In this document: positions 29,981-42,899 of the stretch, in pieces
Layout of the letters: every line of letters starts with the position of its first letter
Numbering within the stretch: the stretch's first letter is position 1
DNA from: Hygrophila difformis
Lineage: Eukaryota; Streptophyta; Magnoliopsida; Lamiales; Acanthaceae
DNA: 64,000 nucleotides
Direction: 5' to 3'
NCBI GenBank assembly: GCA_030278955.1
Contig: JAOANR010000006.1
Span: 58,432,915 to 58,496,914 of the forward strand
Translations under genes and position numbers: made by a program
The notes under the pieces: model-generated
What the model was told of the DNA's origin: nothing
Databases searched by the model: none
The model's input: the letters and a program-made list of their open reading frames with translations, nothing else

Positions 29981-32900
29981 ATGGACGGTTTCACTGCTGC
30001 CGCCACCGCCTCCGCTGACGTCTCATCCGCCGCTGCCGCCGCCGCCTCCGTTCCCATGCCTGGGTCTGTCCAGGCGTCCGCTGTCGTTACCCCAACCGCA
30101 GCGGTGCCGTCAATGCTGACCACGCCTACTGTCGTTCCTCCACCCGTGACGCTGCCGCTGCCGTTGCCACTGCCGACGGCAGACCCAAACGCCTCTATCG
30201 ATCAATATTTCCTTGATCCAGCGACGACCTTCCTGCCCCCGTCGCCGACGCCTAATACTGGCGGGTTTGTTTTGCCCAATTCTGGGCAGTTCATCTTTGG
30301 ACATTCTTTTGGAACTGTTTCGTTCCAGCCCAATGTTTTGGTTGGGGCGTTTTTACCTTTTTCTGGACAAACAGTCGAGATTACACCCGCAGGACTTAAT
30401 AATATGAACACCGGTTTGCAACCGGGCGGTGGGCCGCTGAACACTAGTTTGCCAACTTATGTTCAGTCGGAGCCGGCCTTCGTGCCGGGCGTTGGGTCGT
30501 CAACGGGTTCCGTCCCTATGGCGTTGCCAAGGTCATTTGGAGTGGCCGAGAAGCCGTCAAAGTTTGACAGGCGTGATTTCAAGACGTGGCAGCAGAAGAT
30601 GTTGTTCTATCTGACCACTCTTGGTTTGGCCGGGTTTCTAAGGAGCAGCCGGCCGTCCCTATCTGAGATGGAGACCGATCCTCAGAAGCTCTTCGCCAAA
30701 GAACAATGGGTTCATGGTGATTTCATGTGTAAGAACTTCATTCTGAGTGCTCTCACGGATCCTTTGTACGCTGTGTACTCTTCTGTAAAAGGTGCAAAGA
30801 AACTGTGGATTCAGTTGGAACGGAAGTACAAAACGGAGGATGCTGGTACTAAAAAGCATGCCGTTTCCAAATATCTGGGTTTTCAGATGGTTGACGGGCG
30901 TTCAGTGGTTGAACAAGTTCAAGAGTTTCAATTACTGATACATGGCGTTCACGCTGAGGGAATGCAATTGCCCGATGCGTTTAACGCTGCGGTTGTGATC
31001 GAGAAGTTGCCTCCTTCGTGGAAAGACTTCAAAAACTACTTGATACACAAGCAAAAGGAAATGTCCCTTGAAGATCTTGTTACACGGATCAGAATCGAGG
31101 AGCATAACCGCAAGGCCGTGTTAAGGAGCCATTCTGTGGAGGCTAAGGCCAACTTGACTGAAACGGCCGGTAAACGCAAGCAGCCGCCCGCTGCGGGTAA
31201 AGGCAAAGCGGTTGCCGATGGCCAAAAGAGGAAGAAGTTCTCTGGGAATTGCTACAACTGTGGCAAGGTTGGGCATTTTGCACATCAGTGCCCGAAGTCG
31301 AAGAAGAAGAAGCCTGCCAAGCCTGCCGCTCACGTGGTACAGGCTGAACCTGAAGGTTGGGAAGACAACCTTTGTGCAGTGGTGTCTGAAGCTTTACATG
31401 TTGATGATGCCAAAGGTTGGTTTGTTGATACCGGGGCTTCGTGTCATGTGGCTGCCAACAGGGAGTTCTTTACTTCATACCGGACTGTTAGAGGCAGAAA
31501 GCTGCATATGGGAAACCAAGCATCATCTGATGTGGTTGGCGTTGGGAATGTGGTACTGAGGCTGACTAGTGGCAAAAACTTAACTCTGAAGGATGTGATG
31601 CATGTCCCTGATATCCGGAAGAATTTGGTTTCTGGTTCGCTGCTAGTTAGTAGTGGTTTTAAACTTGTTTTTGAGTATGATAAGTTTATCATGACTAAGT
31701 TTGGAAAATTCCTTGGTAGAGGCTATCTCACCAATGGTCTTTTCAAGTTTAATGTATTGGCTAAACGCCAAGTTTTTGAGCAAGCTTCTGGTAATAAAAT
31801 TGAAGGTTCTTCTTACTTGCTTGAGTGTTTTAATTTATGGCATTGTAGACTTGGACATGCAAATAAAAATGCTATAAAGAGATTGGTAAATTTAAATTTA
31901 CTTAAAGAAATGGAATTCAACGATAAAAACAAATATGAAATTTGTGTTGAAGCGAAAATGACAAAACTTCCATTTGCAAGTGTTGAAAGAAATACTAAAC
32001 CCCTGGATTTAATTCATACTGATGTATGTGATTTTAGATCATTGCAAACTCGGGGTGGTAAAAAGTATTTTATTACTTTTATTGATGATAGCACTCGTTA
32101 TTGCTATCTTTATCTGTTGAGAAGCAAAGATGAAGCTATGGAAGCATTTAAAAACTTCAAGCTTGAGGCTGAAACTCAATTGAATAGCCGTATTAAAGCT
32201 ATTCTGAGTGATCGAGGAGGAGAATACGTTGCTCCGTTTGCTGAATTGTGTGCCGAGTCCGGAATAATTCATCAAACTACAGCACCATATTCACCGCAGT
32301 CCAATGGTGTTGCGGAACGTAAGAACCGTACGCTAAAGGATATGATGAAAACCTTGTTGATCAATTCAGGGTTACCCCAGAACTTGTGGGGGGAAGCTGT
32401 TTTAATAGCTAATTATATTTTAAATAAAATACCTCACAAAGGTAAGGAAGTAACACCTTACGAGTTATGGAAAGGTAGAAAACCTTCTTTCAAATACCTC
32501 AAAGTGTGGGGGTGCTTGGCTAAAGTTGAGGTGCCACCTCCTAAACAAGTTACAATCGGCCCCAAAACAGTTGATTGTATCTTTATAGGGTATGCCCTTA
32601 ACAGTAGCGCGTATCGTTTCCTGGTACATAAGTCAGAAATATCTGGTATGAGTGAAGGAACGATATTTGAATCAAGAAACGCCGTGTTTTTTGAAGACAT
32701 ATATCCTTACAAGGATAAAGTGGAATGTTCAAATAAAAGAACGTTTGATGAAGCTACGAGCTCTGATCAGCCGAAACAAACTGACAAGGGAAGTTTTTCT
32801 CCTGAACCAGTTGAACTTCGTCGTAGCCATAGGGCCAAAGTGGCTAAAACTTTTGGTCCAGATTTCATCACTTTTATGTTAGATAACGAGCCAAGAACTG

Positions 32901-34330
32901 TGAGTGAAGCTCTGGCTTGACCAAATGCTGCGTTATGGCAAGAAGCCATAAACAGTGAGTTACAATCCATTATGCAGAATCGCACTTGGGTTCTTACTGA
33001 TCTACCGAAAGGTTGTAAACCCTTAGGATGCCGTTGGGTCCTTAAAAGAAAGTATAAAGCCGATGGATCGATCGATAAATACAAGGCTCGCCTTGTAGTT
33101 CAGGGCTTTAGACAAAAGGAATGAGATAATTATTTTGATACTTATTCTCCGGTGTCTAGAGTCACCTCCATTCGAGTGTTTCTCTCGATTGTTGCACTTT
33201 ACAATCTTGAGATACATCAAATGGATGTTAAGACTGCGTTCTTAAATGGTGATCTAGATGAAGAGATTTATATGAATCTACCAGAAGGCTTTGTTGTTCA
33301 AGGACAAGAGCATAAAGTCTGCAAACTGGTTAAATCTCTGTATGGTCTGAAGCAAGCGCCTAAGCAGGGGCACTTGAAGTTTGATAATGTGATGTTGTCA
33401 AACGGGTTCAAGTACAATGAATGTGATAAATGCGTTTACTACAAGGGAATAACAAACAAATTTGTTATAGTTTGCTTGTATGTAGATGACATGTTGATCA
33501 TGGGCAGTGACTTGAATATGATTAATCAGACCAAGAACATGTTAAAAAGGAATTTTGACATGAAAGACATGGGTGTAGCCGATGTCATATTAGGGATAAA
33601 AATCATAAGGCATCCCGAAGGGATTGTTCTTTCTCAGTCTCATTACATTGAGAAAGTGTTAAGTAAATTCAACACTTATGATAGTCGTCCGGCAAAGACG
33701 CCTATGGATCCCAGTGAAAAGTTGAAAGTAAACAGGGGTGAACCTGTTGCTCAAGAAGAGTATGCAAGAATCATTGGTAGTCTAATGTACTTGACTAATT
33801 GTACTCGCCCGGATCTTGCATATTCAGTTAACAAACTGAGTAGATATACTAGCAATCCAAGTCGTGAGCATTGGAAGGCTATTATGAGAGTCTTGAGATA
33901 TCTGAGATATACTCAAGAGTAGGGGTTACATTACACGAGATATCCTCATGTTCTTGAAGGGTACTCTGATGCCGATTGGATATCAGAGAAATGTGATTCA
34001 TTATCCACAAGTGGTTATGTATTCATGATTGCGGGAGGGGTTGTGTCTTGGAAGTCACAAAAACAAACGTGTATAGCCCGATCCACCATGGAATCTGAAT
34101 TCATAGCTTTAGATAAAGCTGGTGAAGAAGCCGAATGGCTTCGAAATTTCCTCGAGGAAATTCCATGTTGGAAGAAACATGTGCCAACAGTAATGATACA
34201 CTGTGATAGTCAAGCAGCTATTGGCAGGGCACAAAATGAGATGTATAATGGTAAGTCGAGACATATCCGTCGTCGACATCATACCGTGACGCGTGGAGAT
34301 CCCACAAACTTGGTTCAAAGGGACAACTAA
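29981..34330 (+). pseudogene. Copia gag-pol polyprotein, with stops
   Basis: The ATG at 29981 opens a 980-codon frame to the TGA at 32918. Domains by residue: Ala/Pro-rich N-terminus (1-180), gag (about 190-400), zinc knuckle [14 protein letters not shown] (about 422), protease [11 protein letters not shown] (about 482), pre-integrase LWHCRLGH (about 618), integrase core with [16 protein letters not shown] and [10 protein letters not shown] (about 670-790). The same frame continues as RT after the stop (PKGCKPLGCRWV), with further stops at 33122-33124 and 33920-33922. RT shows YVDDMLIMG and RNase H shows [12 protein letters not shown]. The final RNase H part after [10 protein letters not shown] is replaced by unrelated sequence. 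At least three nonsense codons plus this 3' loss mean no full polyprotein. The gag to integrase part could still be made. Confidence 0.93.
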
Positions 34331-34828
34331 GATGTATGATTTCAAATGTGAAAACACTTTTGAAGAATAATCTTAATCCTTTCCCTCAGAAGCAATGATG
34401 AAGTGTTTGATGCCTGTCTGTGGTAGAGGTTGAGTTTAATGACTCTTAATGATTCTGGAACTGTGTGTTCATATAAGTATGGCAGGATACTTGATCGAAT
34501 CACCTATATAAGTAGAAGTGTGGCCGCTTCAGTAAAGACTTATGAATCCAAAGGGGGTTTCCATGGCCTGGAATGGAACCAAACGTGAGAACGGGCAAAG
34601 AGCCTGAAAAGTTACTGATTCTTTATTATTGGTCTAGTATACGATGTGGGGGATAGTTCTAGAGTAAAATCACTACTCCGCCTGTAAACTCGATAATATT
34701 GATATGGTTTAAGTTCAAAGCCAAAAACTACTTAGACCCGTGCAGTAACCTTTCTTTAAAGAAGGAGTCGGGGCATTTGCATCTGCATTGCATTCACTAC
34801 TGCTGTTATTTTCACTCATGTGGGGGAT
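34331..34828 (+). other. Non-coding spacer and polypurine tract before the 3' LTR
   Basis: No ORF. Ends in CATGTGGGGGAT (34818-34828), the polypurine tract directly before the LTR. Confidence 0.75.
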
Positions 34829-35768
34829 TGTTGGAAAAAGGGGGTTTTGAGCTCCTTTTTGCGTAAAGACAATATTTAATTTGGATTAATTAAATAGCGT
34901 ATACGAATTCTACATTTCGCGTATATTGTCGTAGTGCATTTATTTTCTCAAAACCGTTGTCGGGTGAGTGAGAAATAAGTGGTCGAAGTGGGTCATTGAA
35001 TGCGGCTAGTTGAAACGCTTGTGTTTAAATGGTTGTTAAAGAGTGGGTAAAGGTAGCGCGTCCCACATTGCTTAAGCAGTGGGAGTTGAATTAGTTTATA
35101 TTGTTCTGCGTATTAGAATCAATTAAACTAATGCAGGTTGGTCAAGTGCGGGGGAAGCCCACACGCGCGCGCCCGTCCCGTCCCGTCCCGAGCCGAGCCG
35201 AGCCGCGCCGTCGCCGTCGCCGTCGCCGTCGCCCGCGCCCGCGCCCGTGCCCGTGCCCGTGAACTTGGACTTGGATCTTGGATCTTGGATCTTGGATCTT
35301 GGTAATTCGGCTTTGGGCCTGTCTAAATTTTTAGACAAAGTTTATTTGTCGGGCCCATGCCAAGTTGAAGCCCACTTTGATTTCAACAGTTGTTGAATAC
35401 CTTTTCAGCTGAAACAACTGTTGAAAACCATTTGAATTCGAGTTGAAACCGCCCCATCAATACTCGTCGGCGGTTTCGTCTCGTCCAACGCCTATAAATG
35501 GCAGCAGGGTCAGGCTTAGGAGTACACACATCTTCTCCACTCTTTTCTGCATACACATACTCTCTCCTCCCGACTCCCTCAGCTCTCTGCTCTATTCGCC
35601 GGTCGTCGACGTTCGCGGTGCTGCCACGTCGAGACGTTCGTCGTTTCACCTTTGGGGACGTTCTGCCACTGCCGGAGCACTACCGGGGCATAAACATCTT
35701 GCGGAAAGAGTTCCAAACTCGACTCGACGTTTCTGTATTGCTGCATCAAAACTGTCCATCTTCTTACA
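34829..35768 (+). repeat. 3' LTR (940 bp), complete
   Basis: Has the TATA box (35493-35499), a C/T-rich start region and expanded microsatellites (GTCGCC, GCCCGT and TTGGATC units near 35210-35305) not seen at that length in the 5' LTR. Since the 5' LTR lacks its promoter, this one can still drive transcription outward, toward the receptor kinase end. Confidence 0.92.
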
Positions 35769-35782
35769 AAAAAAAAAAAAAG

Positions 35783-36468
35783 AGTTAGTATAAGATAACA
35801 CGATCTTCAATTAATTAAAAACAAAACACTAGACATATTACATGACAGTTGTTTACAAATAGGAGCGTCGTCTGTACAAATATTGCACAAATAGGTGTGG
35901 TTTTGGTGCTGCCAACAATACCTACCTATTGTCATGATGAGATAGCAACCAAAAATGATGCGAGAGCAACCAAAATTGATGTATATGTGAATTGATGTAT
36001 ATGTGAAATTGATGGATATTATAAAATATCATTTTTTAGAGTTCATCATTTTGATGTAGCTATCACAACTTTTCATAGAGTAGACATTTGCACGTGCAGG
36101 TACATGAAGCGGCTGCGTACTAACTCTATTGTGCTCAACTCCAACTATATAGAAGTATATCTCTACGGCCGTTATTTGAGTGCAAGACTTGCGGTAAACT
36201 ACCAAATAGTGTTCTTTCAAGAGTTAGTCTGGATTGCGCGCACGTCTGTTTATATACATAAAAATACGATAGCTTCCTAACCAAGAGCAGTCACCAGTAA
36301 CAACTTGGCTCCATTGAAGAACTTTGTAACAATTCTAACTGATATCTACGCCACTCAATCATCTGTAAAAGAAACGGGAAAAAACTCAGTGATAATATTG
36401 ATCGAGAACAACAAATGAAGTCATAACAAGATATCTGTGTGTGTTTGTATGCAAGGTTTTAATTTTTC
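35783..36468. other. Flank and 3' region of the receptor kinase gene; contains a repeat also found at 44577
   Basis: No gene. Positions 35783-35910 resemble 44577-44720, which lies downstream of the secreted-peptide gene (shared words AAGATAACAC, TTAATTAAAAACAAAACAC and TGTACAAATATTGCACAAA). The rest (about 36225-36468) is likely 3' untranslated sequence of the kinase gene. Confidence 0.6.
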
Positions 36469-39400
36469 TTACCATGTGCTTGGGGTCTCGGGACAGGGCA
36501 AAATACAAGTGGCTTTAATTTGTTTTAGTTCTGCAGCAACAACTTTCATAGTTATCCTCTGTTTTGGAGAATCTGCACAGCATCTCAAGGCCAATTCCAT
36601 GACAGATGATGCACAGTACAGTGTTTGGTTGAAATTTATTTCCTCTGGGCTTATCAAGCTTGCATCAACAACCTGGTTTATTTCATTCGGAAGTGAATCC
36701 TTTACCCAATTCTTGAGATTAAAATCATCTGAAAACATTTCATCCGCGGGTCGTTTTCTTGTGAACGTCTCCAATAAAAGGATGCCATAACTATACACGT
36801 CGCTTTTGGTGGAGACTCTGCCTTCCAACCCGTATTCTAAAACAATTTTGCAATCAGCAGTTAGAAGCTTTAAAGGGCATTACGATTTCCATATAACAAG
36901 GACAAAAGGTAAATCTCCGTTACCTGGAGCCGTGTAGCCAAGCGTTGCAAGAGTCCTCGTATGAGTGATGCAGTCTTCACCACTCAAAAATTTTGTGAGA
37001 CCAAAATCACTCACATGGGCAACCATATATTCATCCATGAGTACATTGTTGGGCTTCAAATCACAATGAACCACGGGTGTTGAGTAACCGTGGTGAAGAT
37101 ATTCTAGTGCGTTAGCCACGTCTATCATGATATTCAATCTCTGCATCAAATCCAAAAAATGATCGTCTGAGTACAACCATTTTTCCAAATCTCCATTGGG
37201 CATGTACTCCAGTATTATGGCCTTGAAATCAACATTTGAGCAACTACCAACTACTTTAAGGAGGTTTCTGTGGCGGAGATTTCGTAATGCATCACATTCA
37301 GCGTGAAAAGTTTTTGATGCTCCTTCAAGTTGCATATTCAAAACTTTTATAGCCAAGACAGTTCCATATTCAAAGAATCCTTTGTAAACTGAACCAAAAC
37401 TTCCCCTTCCTAGTAAATTACTTTCACTGAATCCATTAGTTGCCTTCTGAAGCTCAAAGTAAGATTTTCTCTGCAGCTTTTTCTTGCCAAGAATATAAGG
37501 TATGGATGGTAGAGCTGAAGATTTTTTTCTCTTGTAATATGCAACCATTCGAAAGACAACAAAAATGCCTGCTAGCATGAGTGCTCCAATTCCTAGGACT
37601 ATGAAGACTATTCGATATATTTTTTCTTTCTTTGACCCTCCTTGTGATTCCTTGCAGGGTGAAACCTGAAATCTTGGAAGACCACAGAGTTCTGGATTCG
37701 ATGCAAAGGACTGGCTTGAGAAATCACTGAAAGGACCATTTGTAGGAATCTTCCCTGATAATCCATTGAAAGAAACATTGAAGAACTTGAGACTAGTTAA
37801 TTGCTCTAAGGACTTGGGAATTGGTCCAGAAAGCATATTCTGTGACAAATCTAGAGATTCCAAACTCAACATGCTGCCAATGGTATCAGGTATGGGACCT
37901 TGAAACCTATTATGTGCCAGAGAAAGAGTTAGAACTCTCTGTAAACTGCCAAAGGTGTTGGGAATGTCATTGGACAGCAGATTCATTGACACATTAATTA
38001 ATGTAGCAACCCTTAGATTACCAATTTGGGGAGACAAGGAACCAGAGATAGAATTTGAGGAGATGTCAAATTCTAACAGATTTTGCAAGTTCCAAATACT
38101 TGATGGTATTCCAGAAGACAGGTTGTTCGAATTTAGATATATGTATCTCAGAGACACTACTTTACCCAAGCACTCCGGAATGGAACCCCTCAGATAATTT
38201 CTGCTCAAGGACAATCTTCCGATGCTTTGCAATTTGCAAAGCTCGTTCGGAATGTATCCTGTCAATCTGTTATTTCCAAGATGCAGTATTTGGAGGTTCG
38301 ACAACTTCTCAAGGCCACCAGGAATACCCCCACTCAACTCATTTCCATCAAGGCGTAAATCGGTCAATGTACTCAAATTTCCAATTCCGTCGGGGATGTA
38401 GCCCTTAATTTTGCTGTTTGATGCTGTGAATATTTCCAGGGAAGAAAGATTACCATAATTTACAGGAAGAGTACCTTCAAGTGGGGTATGACTGATTCTC
38501 AACACCCTCAAGTTCTCACATCTTTTTAGGGATTCCATGAAGGGCAATTCAGTCCATGGAGATTCACTTGTGAAGTTGTTGCTATCCAACCCCAAAATTT
38601 GAAGGAACTTTAGATCCCCCAGAGAGTTGGGGATTGAACCAGTAAATTTATTAATCACAAGGTCTACAACTTGGAGAAGAGAAGAATTTGATATAGTTTT
38701 GGGTACAACGCCGCGGAAACTATTGTTGGCTAGTTGGAGTATCTCAAGCTTTGGCAGGAAAGCACCAAAATCTGCTGGAAGTTCATCTGAGAAGTTATTA
38801 TTCAAGAGTTTGAGTTCTCTCAGTGATGTGAAGTTGAATATGCCTGGCGGTATGGGACTTATCAATTTATTGGATCCCAGCGATAAAACCTCTAGTTCTG
38901 TAAGTTTATGAAGTTCAGATGGCAACACACCTGCAGAGGCCAAATGCAAGGAAATACTCATTTATTTTACTTGGTTTACTTTCTATAGCTTAATCAAAAT
39001 CAATAGAAGTTTCTTTAAAGGGTTCGTACCGGAGAAATCGTTGTATGATAGATAAAGTTGTGTGAGCCTTGTTAGGTTCCCAAACCGGTCTGTTAAGGAT
39101 CCACTGAGTTTGTTTCTATGCAATGACAGAATTTGAAGAAATGACATATTCTTGAACAAGGTTGAAGGTATGGATCCTGTTAACATGTTGTCCTCCAAAG
39201 ATAAGATTTGAAGGTTTTGTAATTTGCCACTCTCGGGTGGAATTGAACCTGTAATAATTGAATTCAATAGCATAATTAGACAGTAAACTACAGTATTTTG
39301 TAAGATAAGTCATGAACATCTTAATAATATAGAAAAAGCAAATTTTGATTAATTTTACTACTGTTTAATAGTTAAGGTGTTTTGGCATATGAACTTAGAG

Positions 39401-41746
39401 GACAAAAATTTGTCAAAAAGTTGAAGGGAACCATAAGTCATTGGTGTTTTCTACAACTGGGGACCATCGTGAAGTTTGACTTATAATATTCAATATTGGA
39501 CAGCAGAAGCAGCTGTTGAAATGATTGAGACAAGTAGCTTAATCACAATGTCAACTTTCAAAACATAAATTTCATGTGATTATACATTCAAACTTAACAT
39601 ACGGAATGACTTTGGGTATTGAAAAGTCAAAATGGAGGCAACGTTGATTCTAAAGGAGTTCGGGAGTGATCACTTTATTGAGATCAGAGGTGAATTTACA
39701 GAATACAGACGATAGTGACCTCTGAGAAGAAGTCCGTCATGATGGCTCGGGCTTGCTTTTTACAGTATATTGGAGTACTTAAATGAGGGAATGAAGAAAG
39801 TTATACATAAGAAAACATGATGGTCTATGGAAAAATTTGCTGAGTGAGAAATACCAAAAATGATCCTCGATTTGAAACAGCGCTTTTTAGAACTTATATT
39901 TAAACTTTCCATATGCCAAAAGCTCATTAAAAACTTTAAAATACCAAATACTTGTTTGATTTGGACAAAAATTTGTAAACCAACCTTTAAACTCTAAAGC
40001 AACCTTTAAACTTCAAACCAACCTTTAGTTAAAATATAATCCAAACCTGGTACTGTGTTTTGAGATGAAATATGACCAAAGTACCTAAAACTTCTATTTT
40101 TCACTCAAGACTGATATCAAAAAGTGAAAATTTGTAAACACAGTACCAAGTTGTGGAAAGAAAGTATCATTTGATACCCGAAAGGATTTTCCCCACTTTG
40201 ATGGTATCTTGTACTTTGTTGGTTCTGTGCTCTAACAGAAATGGAATGATGAGTTCCATGACTTTCTGCTGTCTTAACTAGGCATCAAGGAAGGAATTTA
40301 ACCTCATTATAACTTGTAAGAGTATATTATAAGTATCTCAACACCCTTGCAATAAATTTCTAGTGTTTTTTACTTTTTTACTTTTCAGTATACCTTAAGC
40401 ACCTCAATACTCTTAACTAAGCCTAAGGGAGAAGTTTGGTGTGTATGATGGCAAAGCTCTGTACAACCATACTGCTATCTCTACACAGTACAACGTGAGG
40501 AACTTGGCGAAGTGCTCAATTAGATAAACCTATGCTGGTCTTCGGAACAAGTTTAGAAAAAGAAACAGAAAAATTCTCTGAATGAATTTTCGCCTACATC
40601 AGAAAAACGTTCTAACACTTAAAAGGATGTACCATGTCATATTTCTTACTCACTAAACAAAAACATGTAAACCGACTTTTGGAATTAAAAATAAAAATCG
40701 TGTAAAACACAAATTGCTAACTCAGTAAAAAGAACGGTAAAATTACAGGAGTAAGTACCTGATAAATCGTTGCCGCCTAAGTACAACTCTTGAAGCATCT
40801 CTAAATTTCCAATATCTTGTGGTATACTTCCGGAAAATCGGTTATACGACAATGACAAGACTCCAAGCTGAGAACATAAAGAAATGTTTGATGGAATATG
40901 CCCACCAATTTGGTTTACAGCGAGGTGAAGTCCTTTTAGCACTGGAAGTCGATTGCACATCATATTAGGAAGAGCACCAGATAAACCATTTTCTGTGAAA
41001 TCCAAACGCTGTAAAGTAGAAATGTTGAAGATGCCAGGTGGAATAGAGCCCGAAAGCTGGTTTCTCCTCAGAATCAAAACCTCTAAACTCGACAAGTTCA
41101 TGATAGAGTTGGGTATGAGCCCTGAAAACCCATTCCCCACCATCCTGAGCTCTTTGAGATTACCAAGATTGCCTATTGAAGCTGGAATTTCACCCTGGAA
41201 GGGATTGAACGACACATCCAAATTGGAAAGCTTAGATTCATTTCTGGAAGCCGAGAGCAGAAAAGAATTTAAGCCAGTAAAGCTGTTGTTTCTGAGAGAC
41301 AGATAGTTGAGGTTGGGGAAGGATGAAAACCACGAAGGAATCTCCCCTGTGAAGTTGTTGTAGTCGAGACGGATGGATAACAATCTACGCAGCCGAGTTA
41401 AATCTTGAGGCAAAGCATTGCCAAAGTTGTTGAAACTGATGTCAACTGAAGTAAGGAAAGAAAGGTTCCCAAACTCGGCCGGAATGCTCCCCGTGAAACC
41501 CATGTTGGAAATATTCAATTGGGTAACCCTGCGATGGAGTTCGCCACACGTGACTCCTTCCCAATCGCAAACGGAAGAATTCAACCTCCAGCTTTCCAGG
41601 AATCCATTAGTGTCTGAAAAGATTTGAGCTTTGAAGGCCAGAAGAGCATATCGGTCAGTGGTGGTGTTGGTTTGCTGAGCACATAAACAAGGCAGCAGTA
41701 ACAACACTGAAACCAGAGGACTAAAGAGGGAATGTTTTACACTCAT
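36469..41746 (-). CDS. LRR receptor-like kinase, subfamily XII type (non-RD), four exons
   Basis: Exons, minus strand: 41746-40759, 39248-39030, 38930-36924 and 36836-36469; all introns are GT-AG, and the first three exon joins fall after the first base of a codon. The sum is 3582 bases, giving 1193 residues without a stop. Signal peptide about 1-24; LRR N-terminal cap (DRYALLAFKAQ, CDWEGVTC); about 25-28 plant LRRs; transmembrane helix about 841-865 followed by KRKK; kinase from about 903 with GRGSFGSVYKG, AIKVL, HCDLKPNN, DFG and APEYG. HCD in place of HRD marks a non-RD kinase. Established: subfamily XII includes FLS2, EFR and Xa21, plasma membrane receptors for microbial patterns; the ligand here is unknown. 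Introns inside the LRR part are unusual for FLS2 but occur in related genes. TGG then TAAG at the end could also be a splice donor, so a short further exon is possible. Confidence 0.9.
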
Positions 41747-41825
41747 TGTGCAATCGAATACTGCTTGTGAGATGTGATGACTGATGACTTTGTGATGATA
41801 AATAAATCCTAGAGATAGTGAGATA

Positions 41826-42060
41826 CTTCCTCGGTTCTTTCGTAAATGGCACGTTGGGGTTTTTGTCAATGTTCACTGAGTAACTTTTATTCGACTTTTT
41901 AATACAATTATATAAGATAAAAAATAGTCAAGTGAGATTTTGTTGGATTCGTCTCATCGCATACATTTAGAACATAAAATTTTCATAATTTTTACATGTA
42001 TACAATTTTTACATTTAGTATATAGAATTTTAAATAACCAAAATTCATTTATAATAGAAA
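41826..42060. mobile_element. Degenerate Stowaway-like MITE at the kinase promoter
   Basis: Begins TA/CTTCCTCGGTTC at 41824 and shares internal words with the Stowaway copies at 43107 and 49982 (AGTCAAGTGAGAT.TTGTT.GATTCGTCT). The right end is missing. It starts only 80 bases upstream of the kinase ATG, so much of the proximal promoter is MITE-derived. Confidence 0.5.
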
Positions 42061-42896
42061 CATATCTTCTGATGTACAGTATCTTTTACAATTTCGTCCT
42101 CTAAAATGTTGTGATTATACCACTTAAAAGGCTAGGAATAGTATTATTATAATTTCAATAAATACAAAACTCCGCTGTTCCAGGATAAGATATTGCATCT
42201 GTTATTGGCTAAACTACATTTAATTTGTCCAGAGAAATGTAACTGCATCCAATTTCCAAAAAAAATTCGAAGTGGTCCATATTTTTGCCAGTGGAAATTC
42301 AGTATATTTCAATACAGTGCCACGTGTAGAGTTGAATGACTTGACTGAGTCAATAATAACAACAATCTACTTGAAGTGTACGAACTACGAATAATCAGTG
42401 CTCCCAAGTTGGGTCGTTGCCAGATTGGTAGGAAGTAGGAACACTAAATTAGTCTTAAGATGATCTAGACTTGTCAACAAAATTGACTAGTTTTAACACA
42501 AAATTCAAAAAATATTTTGTCTTAGTATATGAATTGTTACTTTAGAAAATAAACCAACGATAGCGGTTTAATCAAGGTACTTTCCAAGTTTTTAAAATAT
42601 AGTACAGGAATGCACTTTTCAAGTAGATTTATTAGACCAGAATAAACAAGTTTAATTTCTAATTTGTCTTTACACAAATTTTCAATAAAACTAGCTAGCT
42701 CATTATATTCAAATTTAGAGCGTGTTTGTTTTGCCTTAATTTTTCTCCTTTTGACTTTTGCTTCCTCCGAAAGTCCTTTTGAATTTTTTTAGCTGTTTGT
42801 TTTGACTTTTTTTTTAAAATAAAAGGAGAATCAAAAGTTAAAATTCTACTTTTTTTTAAGTAGGTAGGGGTTACTTTTTTTAAAAGAAGAAGTCAT
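42061..42896. other. Intergenic, AT-rich, no gene
   Basis: No coding potential. Around 42715-42895 there are T-rich words (GTTTGTTTTG, CTTTTGACTTTT) resembling the ends of the neighbouring MITE, perhaps a decayed copy. Confidence 0.6.
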
Positions 42897-42899
42897 TTA

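Larger units (their letters stand above)
29280..35768 (+). mobile_element. Full-length Ty1/copia retrotransposon, non-autonomous by mutation
   Basis: LTRs 29280-29963 and 34829-35768 begin TGTTGGAAAAAG and end CTTCTTACA, and the flanks carry AAAAA on both sides (possible target duplication). Order gag, protease, integrase, RT, RNase H as in copia. The coding region has several stops and lacks the RNase H end. The 5' LTR lost 191 bases including its TATA box. High identity of the LTRs otherwise suggests insertion not long ago. It lies about 700 bases from the receptor kinase gene's end. Confidence 0.95.
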
